Assembly (NCBI GenBank): GCA_947396885.1
Contig: OX377204.1
Coordinates: 53,927,139 to 53,991,138, forward strand
Length of the DNA: 64,000 bases
Direction: 5' to 3'
DNA from: Heligmosomoides polygyrus polygyrus
Taxonomy: Eukaryota; Nematoda; Chromadorea; Rhabditida; Heligmosomidae
The notes under the pieces were generated by a model that saw only the letters and a program-made list of their open reading frames with translations, was not told where the DNA came from and ran no database searches. Positions 47,302 to 57,454 of this stretch are shown piece after piece. The position numbers were made by a program, and so were the translations under genes. Every line of letters starts with the position of its first letter. Within the stretch, counting starts at the first letter, position 1.

Positions 47302-47383
47302 GCAGCGATGTCCGGTTGGTTAAGGAGATTGACTCGAAATAAATTGGGCTCTGCCCGCGCAGGTTCGAATCCTGCTCGCTGCG
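47302..47383 (+). tRNA. tRNA-Ser(CGA)-like, class E
   Basis: GGTTGG, G30:A40; TTTT. Confidence 0.65.
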
Positions 47384-47514
47384 AATCGTTTTGCAATGGT
47401 CCGTGATGCGCAGATTGGGTGGATGGGAGCTAACGAGTACACGTACGCGGTGGTCCGCTAGGAGATGAAGTTCTTCGTGGACGCAATGGGCTCCATGCCT
47501 GTCGGCGGTGCTAT

Positions 47515-47596
47515 GCAGCGATGTCCGAGTGGTTAAGGAGATCGACTCGAAATCAATTGGGCTCTGCCCGCGCAGGTTCGAATCCCGCTCGCTGCG
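47515..47596 (+). tRNA. tRNA-Ser(CGA), class F
   Basis: C29:A41, A51:C63; CTTT. Confidence 0.7.
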
Positions 47597-47726
47597 AATC
47601 GCTTTGCAATGTTCCATGATGCGCAGATTGGGGGATGGGAGCTAGCGAGTACACGTACGCGGTGGTCCGCTAGGAGATGAAGTTCTTCGTGGACGCAATG
47701 GGCTCCATGCCTGTCGGCGGTGCTAT

Positions 47727-47807
47727 GCAGCGATGTCCGGTTGGTTAAGGAGATTGACTCGAAATCAATGGGCTCTGCCCGCGCAGGTTCGAATCCTGCT
47801 CGCTGCG
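47727..47807 (+). tRNA. tRNA-Ser(CGA)-like, 81-nt class D
   Basis: One T lost at the anticodon-stem/variable-arm joint (TCAATGGGC); otherwise class D. The only full copy with an internal indel that I noticed. Confidence 0.7.
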
Positions 47808-47938
47808 AATCGTTTTGCAATGTTCCGTGATGCGCAGATTATGGGGATGGGAGCTAGCGAGTACACGTACGCGGTGGTCCGCTAGGAGATGAAGTTCTTC
47901 GTGGACGCAATGGGCTCCATGCCTGTCGGCGGTGCTAT

Positions 47939-48020
47939 GCAGCGATGTCCGAGTGGTTAAGGAGATCGACTCGAAATCAATTGGGCTCTGCCCGCGCAGG
48001 TTCGAATCCCGCTCGCTGCG
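47939..48020 (+). tRNA. tRNA-Ser(CGA), class F with TTTT
   Basis: C29:A41, A51:C63; TTTT kept. Confidence 0.7.
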
Positions 48021-48151
48021 AATCGTTTTGCAATGTTCCGTGATGCGCAGATTGGGTGGATGGGAGCTAACGAGTACACGTACGCGGTGGTCCGCTAGGA
48101 GATGAAGTTCTTCGTGGAGGCAATGGGCTCCATGCCTGTCGGCGGTGCTAT

Positions 48152-48233
48152 GCAGCGATGTCCGAGTGGTTAAGGAGATCGACTCGAAATCAATTGGGCT
48201 CTGCCCGCGCAGGTTCGAATCCCGCTCGCTGCG
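48152..48233 (+). tRNA. tRNA-Ser(CGA), class F
   Basis: C29:A41, A51:C63; CTTT; leader gtggaggc. Confidence 0.7.
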
Positions 48234-48363
48234 AATCGCTTTGCAATGTTCCGTGATGCGCAGATTGGGGGATGGGAGCTAGCGAGTACACGTACGCGGC
48301 GGTCCGCTAGGAGATGAAGTTCTTCGTGGACGCAATGGGCTCCATGCCTGTCGGCGGTGCTAT

Positions 48364-48445
48364 GCAGCGATGTCCGAGTGGTTAAGGAGATTGACTCGAA
48401 ATAAATTGGGCTCTGCCCGCGCAGGTTCGAATCCTGCTCGCTGCG
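48364..48445 (+). tRNA. tRNA-Ser(CGA), class C
   Basis: G30:A40; TTTT; gattgggggg spacer. Confidence 0.75.
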
Positions 48446-48576
48446 AATCGTTTTGCAATGTTCCGTGATGCGCAGATTGGGGGGATGGGAGCTAGCGAGT
48501 ACACGTACGCGGTGGTCCGCTAGGAGATGAAGTTCTTCGTGGACGCAATGGGCTCCATGCCTGTCGGCGGTGCTAT

Positions 48577-48658
48577 GCAGCGATGTCCGAGTGGTTAAGG
48601 AGATCGACTCGAAATCAATTGGGCTCTGCCCGCGCAGGTTCGAATCCCGCTCGCTGCG
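48577..48658 (+). tRNA. tRNA-Ser(CGA), class F
   Basis: C29:A41, A51:C63; CTTT. Confidence 0.7.
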
Positions 48659-48788
48659 AATCGCTTTGCAATGTTCCATGATGCGCAGATTGGGGGATGG
48701 GAGCTAGCGAGTACACGTACGCGGTGGTCCGCTAGGAGATGAAGTTCTTCGTGGACGCAATGGGCTCCATGCTTGTCGGCGGTGCTAT

Positions 48789-48870
48789 GCAGCGATGTCC
48801 GGTTGGTTAAGGAGATTGACTCGAAATAAATTGGGCTCTGCCCGCGCAGGTTCGAATCCTGCTCGCTGCG
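48789..48870 (+). tRNA. tRNA-Ser(CGA)-like, class E
   Basis: GGTTGG, G30:A40; cttgtcgg leader usually seen before D. Confidence 0.65.
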
Positions 48871-48942
48871 AATCGTTTTGCAATGTTCCATGATGCGCAG
48901 ATTGGGGGATGGAAGCTGCTCCATGCCTGTCGGCGGTGCTAT

Positions 48943-49024
48943 GCAGCGATGTCCGAGTGGTTAAGGAGATCGACTCGAAATCAATTGGGCTCTGCCCGCG
49001 CAGGTTCGAATCCCGCTCGCTGCG
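48943..49024 (+). tRNA. tRNA-Ser(CGA), class F
   Basis: C29:A41, A51:C63; CTTT. Confidence 0.7.
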
Positions 49025-49153
49025 AATCGCTTTGCAATGTTCCGTGATGCGCAGATTGGGGGATGGGAGCTAGCGAGTACACGTACGCGCGGTCCGCTAG
49101 GAGATGAAGTTCTTCGTGGACGCAATGGGCTCCATGCCTGTCGGCGGTGCTAT

Positions 49154-49235
49154 GCAGCGATGTCCGAGTGGTTAAGGAGGTTGACTAGAAATCAATTGGG
49201 CTCTGCCCGCGCAGGTTCGAATCCCGCTCGCTGCG
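49154..49235 (+). tRNA. tRNA-Ser(AGA), class J
   Basis: G27:T43, A51:C63; CTTT. Confidence 0.7.
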
Positions 49236-49365
49236 AATCGCTTTGCAATGTTCCATGATGCGCAGATTGGGGGATGGGAGCTAGCGAGTACACGTACGCG
49301 GTGGTCCGCTAGGAGATGAAGTTCTTCGTGGACGCAATGGGCTCCATGCCTGTCGGCGGTGCTAT

Positions 49366-49447
49366 GCAGCGATGTCCGGTTGGTTAAGGAGACTGACTCG
49401 AAATCAATTGGGCTCTGCCCACACAGGTTCGAATCCCGCTCGCTGCG
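49366..49447 (+). tRNA. tRNA-Ser(CGA)-like, class K
   Basis: GGTTGG, C28:A42, A49:C65, A51:C63. Confidence 0.6.
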
Positions 49448-49578
49448 AATCGTTTTGCAATGTTCCGTGATGCGCAGATTGGGGGGATGGGAGCTAGCGA
49501 GTACACGTACGCGGCGGTCCGCTAGGAGATGAAGTTCTTCGTGGACGCAATGGGCTCCATGCCTGTCGGCGGTGCTAT

Positions 49579-49660
49579 GCAGCGATGTCCGGTTGGTTAA
49601 GGAGATTGACTCGAAATAAATTGGGCTCTGCCCGCGCAGGTTCGAATCCTGCTCGCTGCG
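49579..49660 (+). tRNA. tRNA-Ser(CGA)-like, class E
   Basis: GGTTGG, G30:A40; TTTT. Confidence 0.65.
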
Positions 49661-49732
49661 AATCGTTTTGCAATGTTCCATGATGCGCAGATTGGGGGAT
49701 GGAAGCTGCTCCATGCCTGTCGGCGGTGCTAT

Positions 49733-49814
49733 GCAGCGATGTCCGAGTGGTTAAGGAGATTGACTCGAAATAAATTGGGCTCTGCCCGCGCAGGTTCGAA
49801 TCCTGCTCGCTGCG
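49733..49814 (+). tRNA. tRNA-Ser(CGA), class C
   Basis: G30:A40; opens a 1,432-bp cassette. Confidence 0.75.
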
Positions 49815-49945
49815 AATCGTTTTGCAATGGTCCGTGATGCGCAGATTGGGTGGATGGGAGCTAGCGAGTACACGTACGCGGTGGTCCGCTAGGAGATGAA
49901 GTTCTTCGTGGACGCAATGGGCTCCATGCCTGTCGGCGGTGCTAT

Positions 49946-50027
49946 GCAGCGATGTCCGGCTGGTTAAGGAGACTGACTCGAAATCAATTGGGCTCTGCCC
50001 GCGCAGGTTCGAATCCCGCTCGCTGCG
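49946..50027 (+). tRNA. tRNA-Ser(CGA)-like, class G
   Basis: GGCTGG; C28:A42, A51:C63; TTTT. Confidence 0.6.
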
Positions 50028-50158
50028 AATCGTTTTGCAATGTTCCGTGATGCGCAGATTGGGTGGATGGGAGCTAACGAGTACACGTACGCGGTGGTCC
50101 GCTAGGAGATGAAGTTCTTCGTGGACGCAATGGGCTCCATGCCTGTCGGCGGTGCTAT

Positions 50159-50240
50159 GCAGCGATGTCCGGTTGGTTAAGGAGATTGACTCGAAATCAA
50201 TTGGGCTCTGCCCGCGCAGGTTCGAATCCTGCTCGCTGCG
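50159..50240 (+). tRNA. tRNA-Ser(CGA), class D
   Basis: Stems paired; GGTTGG; TTTT. Confidence 0.75.
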
Positions 50241-50371
50241 AATCGTTTTGCAATGTTCCGTGATGCGCAGATTATGGGGATGGGAGCTAGCGAGTACACG
50301 TACGCGGTGGTCCGCTAGGAGATGAAGTTCTTCGTGGACGCAATGGGCTCCATGCCTGTCGGCGGTGCTAT

Positions 50372-50453
50372 GCAGCGATGTCCGAGTGGTTAAGGAGATG
50401 GACTCGAAATCAATTGGGCTCTGCCCGCGCAGGTTCGAATCCCGCTCGCTGCG
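50372..50453 (+). tRNA. tRNA-Ser(CGA), class I
   Basis: G29:A41, A51:C63; TTTT. Confidence 0.68.
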
Positions 50454-50584
50454 AATCGTTTTGCAATGTTCCGTGATGCGCAGATTGGGGGGATGGGAGC
50501 TAGCGAGTACACGTACGCGGTGGTCCGCTAGGAGATGAAGTTCTTCGTGGACGCAATGGGCTCCATGCTTGTCGGCGGTGCTAT

Positions 50585-50666
50585 GCAGCGATGTCCGGTT
50601 GGTTAAGGAGATTGACTCGAAATCAATTGGGCTCTGCCCGCGCAGGTTCGAATCCTGCTCGCTGCG
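50585..50666 (+). tRNA. tRNA-Ser(CGA), class D
   Basis: Stems paired; GGTTGG; cttgtcgg leader. Confidence 0.75.
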
Positions 50667-50797
50667 AATCGTTTTGCAATGGTCCGTGATGCGCAGATTG
50701 GGTGGATGGGAGCTAGCGAGTACACGTACGCGGTGGTCCGCTAGGAGATGAAGTTCTTCGTGGACGCAATGGGCTCCATGCCTGTCGGCGGTGCTAT

Positions 50798-50879
50798 GCA
50801 GCGATGTCCGGCTGGTTAAGGAGACTGACTCGAAATCAATTGGGCTCTGCCCGCGCAGGTTCGAATCCCGCTCGCTGCG
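50798..50879 (+). tRNA. tRNA-Ser(CGA)-like, class G
   Basis: GGCTGG; C28:A42, A51:C63; TTTT. Confidence 0.6.
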
Positions 50880-51010
50880 AATCGTTTTGCAATGTTCCGT
50901 GATGCGCAGATTGGGGGGATGGGAGCTAGCGAGTACACGTACGCGGCGGTCCGCTAGGAGATGAAGTTCTTCGTGGACGCAATGGGCTCCATGCCTGTCG
51001 GCGGTGCTAT

Positions 51011-51092
51011 GCAGCGATGTGCGGTTGGTTAAGGAGATTGACTCGAAATAAATTGGGCTCTGCCCGCGCAGGTTCGAATCCTGCTCGCTGCG
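51011..51092 (+). tRNA. tRNA-Ser(CGA)-like, class H
   Basis: C11G, GGTTGG, G30:A40; TTTT. Confidence 0.6.
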
Positions 51093-51164
51093 AATCGTTT
51101 TGCAATGTTCCATGATGCGCAGATTGGGGGATGGAAGCTGCTCCATGCCTGTCGGCGGTGCTAT

Positions 51165-51246
51165 GCAGCGATGTCCGAGTGGTTAAGGAGATTGACTCGA
51201 AATAAATTGGGCTCTGCCCGCGCAGGTTCGAATCCTGCTCGCTGCG
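51165..51246 (+). tRNA. tRNA-Ser(CGA), class C
   Basis: G30:A40; TTTT. Confidence 0.75.
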
Positions 51247-51377
51247 AATCGTTTTGCAATGGTCCGTGATGCGCAGATTGGGTGGATGGGAGCTAACGAG
51301 TACACGTACGCGGTGGTCCGCTAGGAGATGAAGTTCTTCGTGGACGCAATGGGCTCCATGCCTGTCGGCGGTGCTAT

Positions 51378-51459
51378 GCAGCGATGTCCGGTTGGTTAAG
51401 GAGATTGACTCGAAATCAATTGGGCTCTGCCCGCGCAGGTTCGAATCCTGCTCGCTGCG
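51378..51459 (+). tRNA. tRNA-Ser(CGA), class D
   Basis: Stems paired; GGTTGG; followed by the F-type five-G spacer, a recombinant unit. Confidence 0.75.
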
Positions 51460-51589
51460 AATCGTTTTGCAATGTTCCGTGATGCGCAGATTGGGGGATG
51501 GGAGCTAGCGAGTACACGTACGCGGCGGTCCGCTAGGAGATGAAGTTCTTCGTGGACGCAATGGGCTCCATGCCTGTCGGCGGTGCTAT

Positions 51590-51671
51590 GCAGCGATGTC
51601 CGAGTGGTTAAGGAGATTGACTCGAAATAAATTGGGCTCTGCCCGCGCAGGTTCGAATCCTGCTCGCTGCG
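51590..51671 (+). tRNA. tRNA-Ser(CGA), class C
   Basis: G30:A40; TTTT; gttccgtg with gattgggtgg, a mixed spacer. Confidence 0.75.
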
Positions 51672-51802
51672 AATCGTTTTGCAATGTTCCGTGATGCGCA
51701 GATTGGGTGGATGGGAGCTAACGAGTACACGTACGCGGTGGTCCGCTAGGAGATGAAGTTCTTCGTGGACGCAATGGGCTCCATGCCTGTCGGCGGTGCT
51801 AT

Positions 51803-51884
51803 GCAGCGATGTCCGAGTGGTTAAGGAGATCGACTCGAAATCAATTGGGCTCTGCCCGCGCAGGTTCGAATCCCGCTCGCTGCG
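51803..51884 (+). tRNA. tRNA-Ser(CGA), class F
   Basis: C29:A41, A51:C63; CTTT. Confidence 0.7.
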
Positions 51885-52014
51885 AATCGCTTTGCAATGT
51901 TCCATGATGCGCAGATTGGGGGATGGGAGCTAGCGAGTACACGTACGCGGTGGTCCGCTAGGAGATGAAGTTCTTCGTGGACGCAATGGGCTCCATGCCT
52001 GTGGGCGGTGCTAT

Positions 52015-52096
52015 GCAGCGATGTGCGGTTGGTTAAGGAGATTGACTCGAAATAAATTGGGCTCTGCCCGCGCAGGTTCGAATCCTGCTCGCTGCG
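52015..52096 (+). tRNA. tRNA-Ser(CGA)-like, class H
   Basis: C11G, GGTTGG, G30:A40; leader gtgggcgg; long gattgggtgg spacer follows. Confidence 0.6.
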
Positions 52097-52227
52097 AATC
52101 GTTTTGCAATGGTCCGTGATGCGCAGATTGGGTGGATGGGAGCTAACGAGTACACGTACGCGGTGGTCCGCTAGGAGATGAAGTTCTTCGTGGACGCAAT
52201 GGGCTCCATGCCTGTCGGCGGTGCTAT

Positions 52228-52309
52228 GCAGCGATGTCCGGTTGGTTAAGGAGATTGACTCGAAATCAATTGGGCTCTGCCCGCGCAGGTTCGAATCCTG
52301 CTCGCTGCG
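52228..52309 (+). tRNA. tRNA-Ser(CGA), class D
   Basis: Stems paired; GGTTGG; trailer AATCATTTT. Confidence 0.75.
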
Positions 52310-52439
52310 AATCATTTTGCAATGTTCCGTGATGCGCAGATTGGGGGATGGGAGCTAGCGAGTACACGTACGCGGTGGTCCGCTAGGAGATGAAGTTCTT
52401 CGTGGACGCAATGGGCTCCATGCCTGTGGGCGGTGCTAT

Positions 52440-52521
52440 GCAGCGATGTGCGGTTGGTTAAGGAGATTGACTCGAAATAAATTGGGCTCTGCCCGCGCAG
52501 GTTCGAATCCTGCTCGCTGCG
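52440..52521 (+). tRNA. tRNA-Ser(CGA)-like, class H
   Basis: C11G, GGTTGG, G30:A40; leader gtgggcgg. Confidence 0.6.
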
Positions 52522-52593
52522 AATCGTTTTGCAATGTTCCATGATGCGCAGATTGGGGGATGGAAGCTGCTCCATGCCTGTCGGCGGTGCTAT

Positions 52594-52675
52594 GCAGCGA
52601 TGTCCGAGTGGTTAAGGAGATTGACTCGAAATAAATTGGGCTCTGCCCGCGCAGGTTCGAAGCCTGCTCGCTGCG
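52594..52675 (+). tRNA. tRNA-Ser(CGA), class C with B-box change
   Basis: G30:A40; B box GGTTCGAAGCC; TTTT. Confidence 0.7.
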
Positions 52676-52806
52676 AATCGTTTTGCAATGGTCCGTGATG
52701 CGCAGATTGGGTGGATGGGAGCTAGCGAGTACACGTACGCGGTCGTCCGCTAGGAGATGAAGTTCTTCGTGGACGCAATGGGCTCCATGCCTGTCGGCGG
52801 TGCTAT

Positions 52807-52888
52807 GCAGCGATGTCCGGCTGGTTAAGGAGACTGACTCGAAATCAATTGGGCTCTGCCCGCGCAGGTTCGAATCCCGCTCGCTGCG
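52807..52888 (+). tRNA. tRNA-Ser(CGA)-like, class G
   Basis: GGCTGG; C28:A42, A51:C63; TTTT. Confidence 0.6.
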
Positions 52889-53019
52889 AATCGTTTTGCA
52901 ATGTTCCGTGATGCGCAGATTGGGTGGATGGGAGCTAACGAGTACACGTACGCGGTGGTCCGCTAGGAGATGAAGTTCTTCGTGGACGCAATGGGCTCCA
53001 TGCCTGTCGGCGGTGCTAT

Positions 53020-53101
53020 GCAGCGATGTCCGGCTGGTTAAGGAGACTGACTCGAAATCAATTGGGCTCTGCCCGCGCAGGTTCGAATCCTGCTCGCTGC
53101 G
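53020..53101 (+). tRNA. tRNA-Ser(CGA)-like, G with paired T stem
   Basis: GGCTGG; C28:A42; T stem paired; trailer starts GATCG. Confidence 0.63.
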
Positions 53102-53232
53102 GATCGTTTTGCAATGTTCCGTGATGCGCAGATTGGGGTGATGGGAGCTAGCGAGTACACGTACGCGGTGGTCCGCTAGGAGATGAAGTTCTTCGTGGAC
53201 GCAATGGGCTCCATGCCTGTCGGCGGTGCTAT

Positions 53233-53314
53233 GCAGCGATGTCCGAGTGGTTAAGGAGATCGACTCGAAATCAATTGGGCTCTGCCCGCGCAGGTTGGAA
53301 TCCCGCTCGCTGCG
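53233..53314 (+). tRNA. tRNA-Ser(CGA), class F with B-box change
   Basis: C29:A41, A51:C63; invariant T-loop C56 is G (GGTTGGAATCC); TTTT. Confidence 0.63.
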
Positions 53315-53445
53315 AATCGTTTTGCAATGTTCCGTGATGCGCAGATTGGGGGGATGGGAGCTAGCGAGTACACGTACGCGGTGGTCCGCTAGGAGATGAA
53401 GTTCTTCGTGGACGCAATGGGCTCCATGCCTGTCGGCGGTGCTAT

Positions 53446-53527
53446 GCAGCGATGTCCGAGTGGTTAAGGAGATTGACTCGAAATAAATTGGGCTCTGCCC
53501 GCGCAGGTTCGAATCCTGCTCGCTGCG
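53446..53527 (+). tRNA. tRNA-Ser(CGA), class C
   Basis: G30:A40; TTTT. Confidence 0.75.
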
Positions 53528-53658
53528 AATCGTTTTGCAATGGTCCGTGATGCGCAGATTGGGTGGATGGGAGCTAACGAGTACACGTACGCGGTGGTCC
53601 GCTAGGAGATGAAGTTCTTCGTGGACGCAATGGGCTCCATGCCTGTCGGCGGTGCTAT

Positions 53659-53740
53659 GTAGCGATGTCCGGTTGGTTAAGGAGATTGACTCGAAATCAA
53701 TTGGGCTCTGCCCGCGCAGGTTCGAATCCTGCTCGCTGCG
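53659..53740 (+). tRNA. tRNA-Ser(CGA), class D with C2T
   Basis: T2:G71; GGTTGG; other stems paired; TTTT. Confidence 0.7.
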
Positions 53741-53871
53741 AATCGTTTTGCAATGTTCCGTGATGCGCAGATTGGGGGGATGGGAGCTAGCGAGTACACG
53801 TACGCGGTGGTCCGCTAGGAGATGAAGTTCTTCGTGGACGCAATGGGCTCCATGCCTGTCGGCGGTGCTAT

Positions 53872-53953
53872 GCAGCGATATCCGGTTGGTTAAGGAGATT
53901 GACTCGAAATAAATTGGGCTCTGCCCGCGCAGGTTCGAATCCTGCTCGCTGCG
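53872..53953 (+). tRNA. tRNA-Ser(CGA)-like, class E with G9A
   Basis: GCGATA before TCC; GGTTGG; G30:A40; TTTT. Confidence 0.6.
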
Positions 53954-54084
53954 AATCGTTTTGCAATGGTCCGTGATGCGCAGATTGGGTGGATGGGAGC
54001 TAACGAGTACACGTACGCGGTGGTCCGCTAGGAGATGAAGTTCTTCGTGGAGGCAATGGGCTCCATGCCTGTCGGCGGTGCTAT

Positions 54085-54166
54085 GCAGCGATGTCCGAGT
54101 GGTTAAGGAGATCGACTCGAAATCAATTGGGCTCTGCCCGCGCAGGTTCGAATCCCGCTCGCTGCG
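54085..54166 (+). tRNA. tRNA-Ser(CGA), class F
   Basis: C29:A41, A51:C63; CTTT; leader gtggaggc. Confidence 0.7.
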
Positions 54167-54296
54167 AATCGCTTTGCAATGTTCCGTGATGCGCAGATTG
54201 GGGGATGGGAGCTAGCGAGTACACGTACGCGGCGGTCCGCTAGGAGATGAAGTTCTTCGTGGACGCAATGGGCTCCATGCCTGTCGGCGGTGCTAT

Positions 54297-54378
54297 GCAG
54301 CGATGTCCGAGTGGTTAAGGAGATTGACTCGAAATAAATTGGGCTCTGCCCGCGCAGGTTCGAATCCTGCTCGCTGCG
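54297..54378 (+). tRNA. tRNA-Ser(CGA), class C
   Basis: G30:A40; TTTT. Confidence 0.75.
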
Positions 54379-54509
54379 AATCGTTTTGCAATGTTCCGTG
54401 ATGCGCAGATTGGGGGGATGGGAGCTAGCGAGTACACGTACGCGGTGGTCCGCTAGGAGATGAAGTTCTTCGTGGACGCAATGGGCTCCATGCCTGTCGG
54501 CGGTGCTAT

Positions 54510-54591
54510 GCAGCGATGTCCGAGTGGTTAAGGAGGTTGACTAGAAATCAATTGGGCTCTGCCCGCGCAGGTTCGAATCCCGCTCGCTGCG
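54510..54591 (+). tRNA. tRNA-Ser(AGA), class J
   Basis: G27:T43, A51:C63; CTTT. Confidence 0.7.
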
Positions 54592-54721
54592 AATCGCTTT
54601 GCAATGTTCCATGATGCGCAGATTGGGGGATGGGAGCTAGCGAGTACACGTACGCGGTGGTCCGCTAGGAGATGAAGTTCTTCGTGGACGCAATGGGCTC
54701 CATGCCTGTCGGCGGTGCTAT

Positions 54722-54803
54722 GCAGCGATGTCCGGTTGGTTAAGGAGACTGACTCGAAATCAATTGGGCTCTGCCCACACAGGTTCGAATCCCGCTCGCT
54801 GCG
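54722..54803 (+). tRNA. tRNA-Ser(CGA)-like, class K
   Basis: GGTTGG, C28:A42, A49:C65, A51:C63. Confidence 0.6.
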
Positions 54804-54934
54804 AATCGTTTTGCAATGTTCCGTGATGCGCAGATTGGGGGGATGGGAGCTAGCGAGTACACGTACGCGGCGGTCCGCTAGGAGATGAAGTTCTTCGTGG
54901 ACGCAATGGGCTCCATGCCTGTCGGCGGCGCTAT

Positions 54935-55016
54935 GAAGCGATGTCCGGTTGGTTAAGGAGATTGACTCGAAATAAATTGGGCTCTGCCCGCGCAGGTTCG
55001 AATCCTGCTCGCTGCG
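54935..55016 (+). tRNA. tRNA-Ser(CGA)-like, class E with C2A
   Basis: Acceptor GAAGCGA (A2:G71 mismatch); GGTTGG; G30:A40. Confidence 0.58.
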
Positions 55017-55088
55017 AATCGTTTTGCAATGTTCCATGATGCGCAGATTGGGGGATGGAAGCTGCTCCATGCCTGTCGGCGGTGCTAT

Positions 55089-55170
55089 GCAGCGATGTCC
55101 GAGTGGTTAAGGAGATTGACTCGAAATAAATTGGGCTCTGCCCGCGCAGGTTCGAATCCTGCTCGCTGCG
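55089..55170 (+). tRNA. tRNA-Ser(CGA), class C
   Basis: G30:A40; TTTT; opens a 1,432-bp cassette. Confidence 0.75.
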
Positions 55171-55301
55171 AATCGTTTTGCAATGATCCGTGATGCGCAG
55201 ATTGGGTGGATGGGAGCTAGCGAGTACACGTACGCGGTGGTCCGCTAGGAGATGAAGTTCTTCGTGGACGCAATGGGCTCCATGCCTGTCGGCGGTGCTA
55301 T

Positions 55302-55383
55302 GCAGCGATGTCCGGCTGGTTAAGGAGACTGACTCGAAATCAATTGGGCTCTGCCCGCGCAGGTTCGAATCCCGCTCGCTGCG
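55302..55383 (+). tRNA. tRNA-Ser(CGA)-like, class G
   Basis: GGCTGG; C28:A42, A51:C63; TTTT. Confidence 0.6.
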
Positions 55384-55514
55384 AATCGTTTTGCAATGTT
55401 CCGTGATGCGCAGATTGGGTGGATGGGAGCTAACGAGTACACGTACGCGGTGGTCCGCTAGGAGATGAAGTTCTTCGTGGACGCAATGGGCTCCATGCCT
55501 GTCGGCGGTGCTAT

Positions 55515-55596
55515 GCAGCGATGTCCGGTTGGTTAAGGAGATTGACTCGAAATCAATTGGGCTCTGCCCGCGCAGGTTCGAATCCTGCTCGCTGCG
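55515..55596 (+). tRNA. tRNA-Ser(CGA), class D
   Basis: Stems paired; GGTTGG; TTTT. Confidence 0.75.
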
Positions 55597-55727
55597 AATC
55601 GTTTTGCAATGTTCCGTGATGCGCAGATTATGGGGATGGGAGCTAGCGAGTACACGTACGCGGTGGTCCGCTAGGAGATGAAGTTCTTCGTGGACGCAAT
55701 GGGCTCCATGCCTGTCGGCGGTGCTAT

Positions 55728-55809
55728 GCAGCGATGTCCGAGTGGTTAAGGAGATGGACTCGAAATCAATTGGGCTCTGCCCGCGCAGGTTCGAATCCCG
55801 CTCGCTGCG
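55728..55809 (+). tRNA. tRNA-Ser(CGA), class I
   Basis: G29:A41, A51:C63; TTTT. Confidence 0.68.
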
Positions 55810-55940
55810 AATCGTTTTGCAATGTTCCGTGATGCGCAGATTGGGGGGATGGGAGCTAGCGAGTACACGTACGCGGTGGTCCGCTAGGAGATGAAGTTCT
55901 TCGTGGACGCAATGGGCTCCATGCTTGTCGGCGGTGCTAT

Positions 55941-56022
55941 GCAGCGATGTCCGGTTGGTTAAGGAGATTGACTCGAAATCAATTGGGCTCTGCCCGCGCA
56001 GGTTCGAATCCTGCTCGCTGCG
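55941..56022 (+). tRNA. tRNA-Ser(CGA), class D
   Basis: Stems paired; GGTTGG; cttgtcgg leader. Confidence 0.75.
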
Positions 56023-56153
56023 AATCGTTTTGCAATGGTCCGTGATGCGCAGATTGGGTGGATGGGAGCTAGCGAGTACACGTACGCGGTGGTCCGCTAG
56101 GAGATGAAGTTCTTCGTGGACGCAATGGGCTCCATGCCTGTCGGCGGTGCTAT

Positions 56154-56235
56154 GCAGCGATGTCCGGCTGGTTAAGGAGACTGACTCGAAATCAATTGGG
56201 CTCTGCCCGCGCAGGTTCGAATCCCGCTCGCTGCG
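56154..56235 (+). tRNA. tRNA-Ser(CGA)-like, class G
   Basis: GGCTGG; C28:A42, A51:C63; TTTT. Confidence 0.6.
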
Positions 56236-56366
56236 AATCGTTTTGCAATGTTCCGTGATGCGCAGATTGGGGGGATGGGAGCTAGCGAGTACACGTACGC
56301 GGCGTTCCGCTAGGAGATGAAGTTCTTCGTGGACGCAATGGGCTCCATGCCTGTCGGCGGTGCTAT

Positions 56367-56448
56367 GCAGCGATGTGCGGTTGGTTAAGGAGATTGACTC
56401 GAAATAAATTGGGCTCTGCCCGCGCAGGTTCGAATCCTGCTCGCTGCG
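56367..56448 (+). tRNA. tRNA-Ser(CGA)-like, class H
   Basis: C11G, GGTTGG, G30:A40; TTTT. Confidence 0.6.
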
Positions 56449-56520
56449 AATCGTTTTGCAATGTTCCATGATGCGCAGATTGGGGGATGGAAGCTGCTCC
56501 ATGCCTGTCGGCGGTGCTAT

Positions 56521-56602
56521 GCAGCGATGTCCGAGTGGTTAAGGAGATTGACTCGAAATAAATTGGGCTCTGCCCGCGCAGGTTCGAATCCTGCTCGCTG
56601 CG
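56521..56602 (+). tRNA. tRNA-Ser(CGA), class C
   Basis: G30:A40; TTTT. Confidence 0.75.
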
Positions 56603-56733
56603 AATCGTTTTGCAATGGTCCGTGATGCGCAGATTGGGTGGATGGGAGCTAGCGAGTACACGTACGCGGTGGTCCGCTAGGAGATGAAGTTCTTCGTGGA
56701 CGCAATGGGCTCCATGCCTGTCGGCGGTGCTAT

Positions 56734-56815
56734 GCAGCGATGTCCGGCTGGTTAAGGAGACTGACTCGAAATCAATTGGGCTCTGCCCGCGCAGGTTCGA
56801 ATCCCGCTCGCTGCG
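56734..56815 (+). tRNA. tRNA-Ser(CGA)-like, class G
   Basis: GGCTGG; C28:A42, A51:C63; TTTT. Confidence 0.6.
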
Positions 56816-56946
56816 AATCGTTTTGCAATGTTCCGTGATGCGCAGATTGGGTGGATGGGAGCTAACGAGTACACGTACGCGGTGGTCCGCTAGGAGATGA
56901 AGTTCTTCGTGGACGCAATGGGCTCCATGCCTGTCGGCGGTGCTAT

Positions 56947-57028
56947 GCAGCGATGTCCGGTTGGTTAAGGAGATTGACTCGAAATCAATTGGGCTCTGCC
57001 CGCGCAGGTTCGAATCCTGCTCGCTGCG
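56947..57028 (+). tRNA. tRNA-Ser(CGA), class D
   Basis: Stems paired; GGTTGG; TTTT. Confidence 0.75.
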
Positions 57029-57159
57029 AATCGTTTTGCAATGTTCCGTGATGCGCAGATTATGGGGATGGGAGCTAGCGAGTACACGTACGCGGTGGTC
57101 CGCTAGGAGATGAAGTTCTTCGTGGACGCAATGGGCTCCATGCCTGTCGGCGGTGCTAT

Positions 57160-57241
57160 GCAGCGATGTCCGAGTGGTTAAGGAGATGGACTCGAAATCA
57201 ATTGGGCTCTGCCCGCGCAGGTTCGAATCCCGCTCGCTGCG
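57160..57241 (+). tRNA. tRNA-Ser(CGA), class I
   Basis: G29:A41, A51:C63; TTTT. Confidence 0.68.
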
Positions 57242-57372
57242 AATCGTTTTGCAATGTTCCGTGATGCGCAGATTGGGGGGATGGGAGCTAGCGAGTACAC
57301 GTACGCGGTGGTCCGCTAGGAGATGAAGTTCTTCGTGGACGCAATGGGCTCCATGCTTGTCGGCGGTGCTAT

Positions 57373-57454
57373 GCAGCGATGTCCGGTTGGTTAAGGAGAT
57401 TGACTCGAAATCAATTGGGCTCTGCCCGCGCAGGTTCGAATCCTGCTCGCTGCG
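57373..57454 (+). tRNA. tRNA-Ser(CGA), class D
   Basis: Stems paired; GGTTGG; cttgtcgg leader. Confidence 0.75.
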
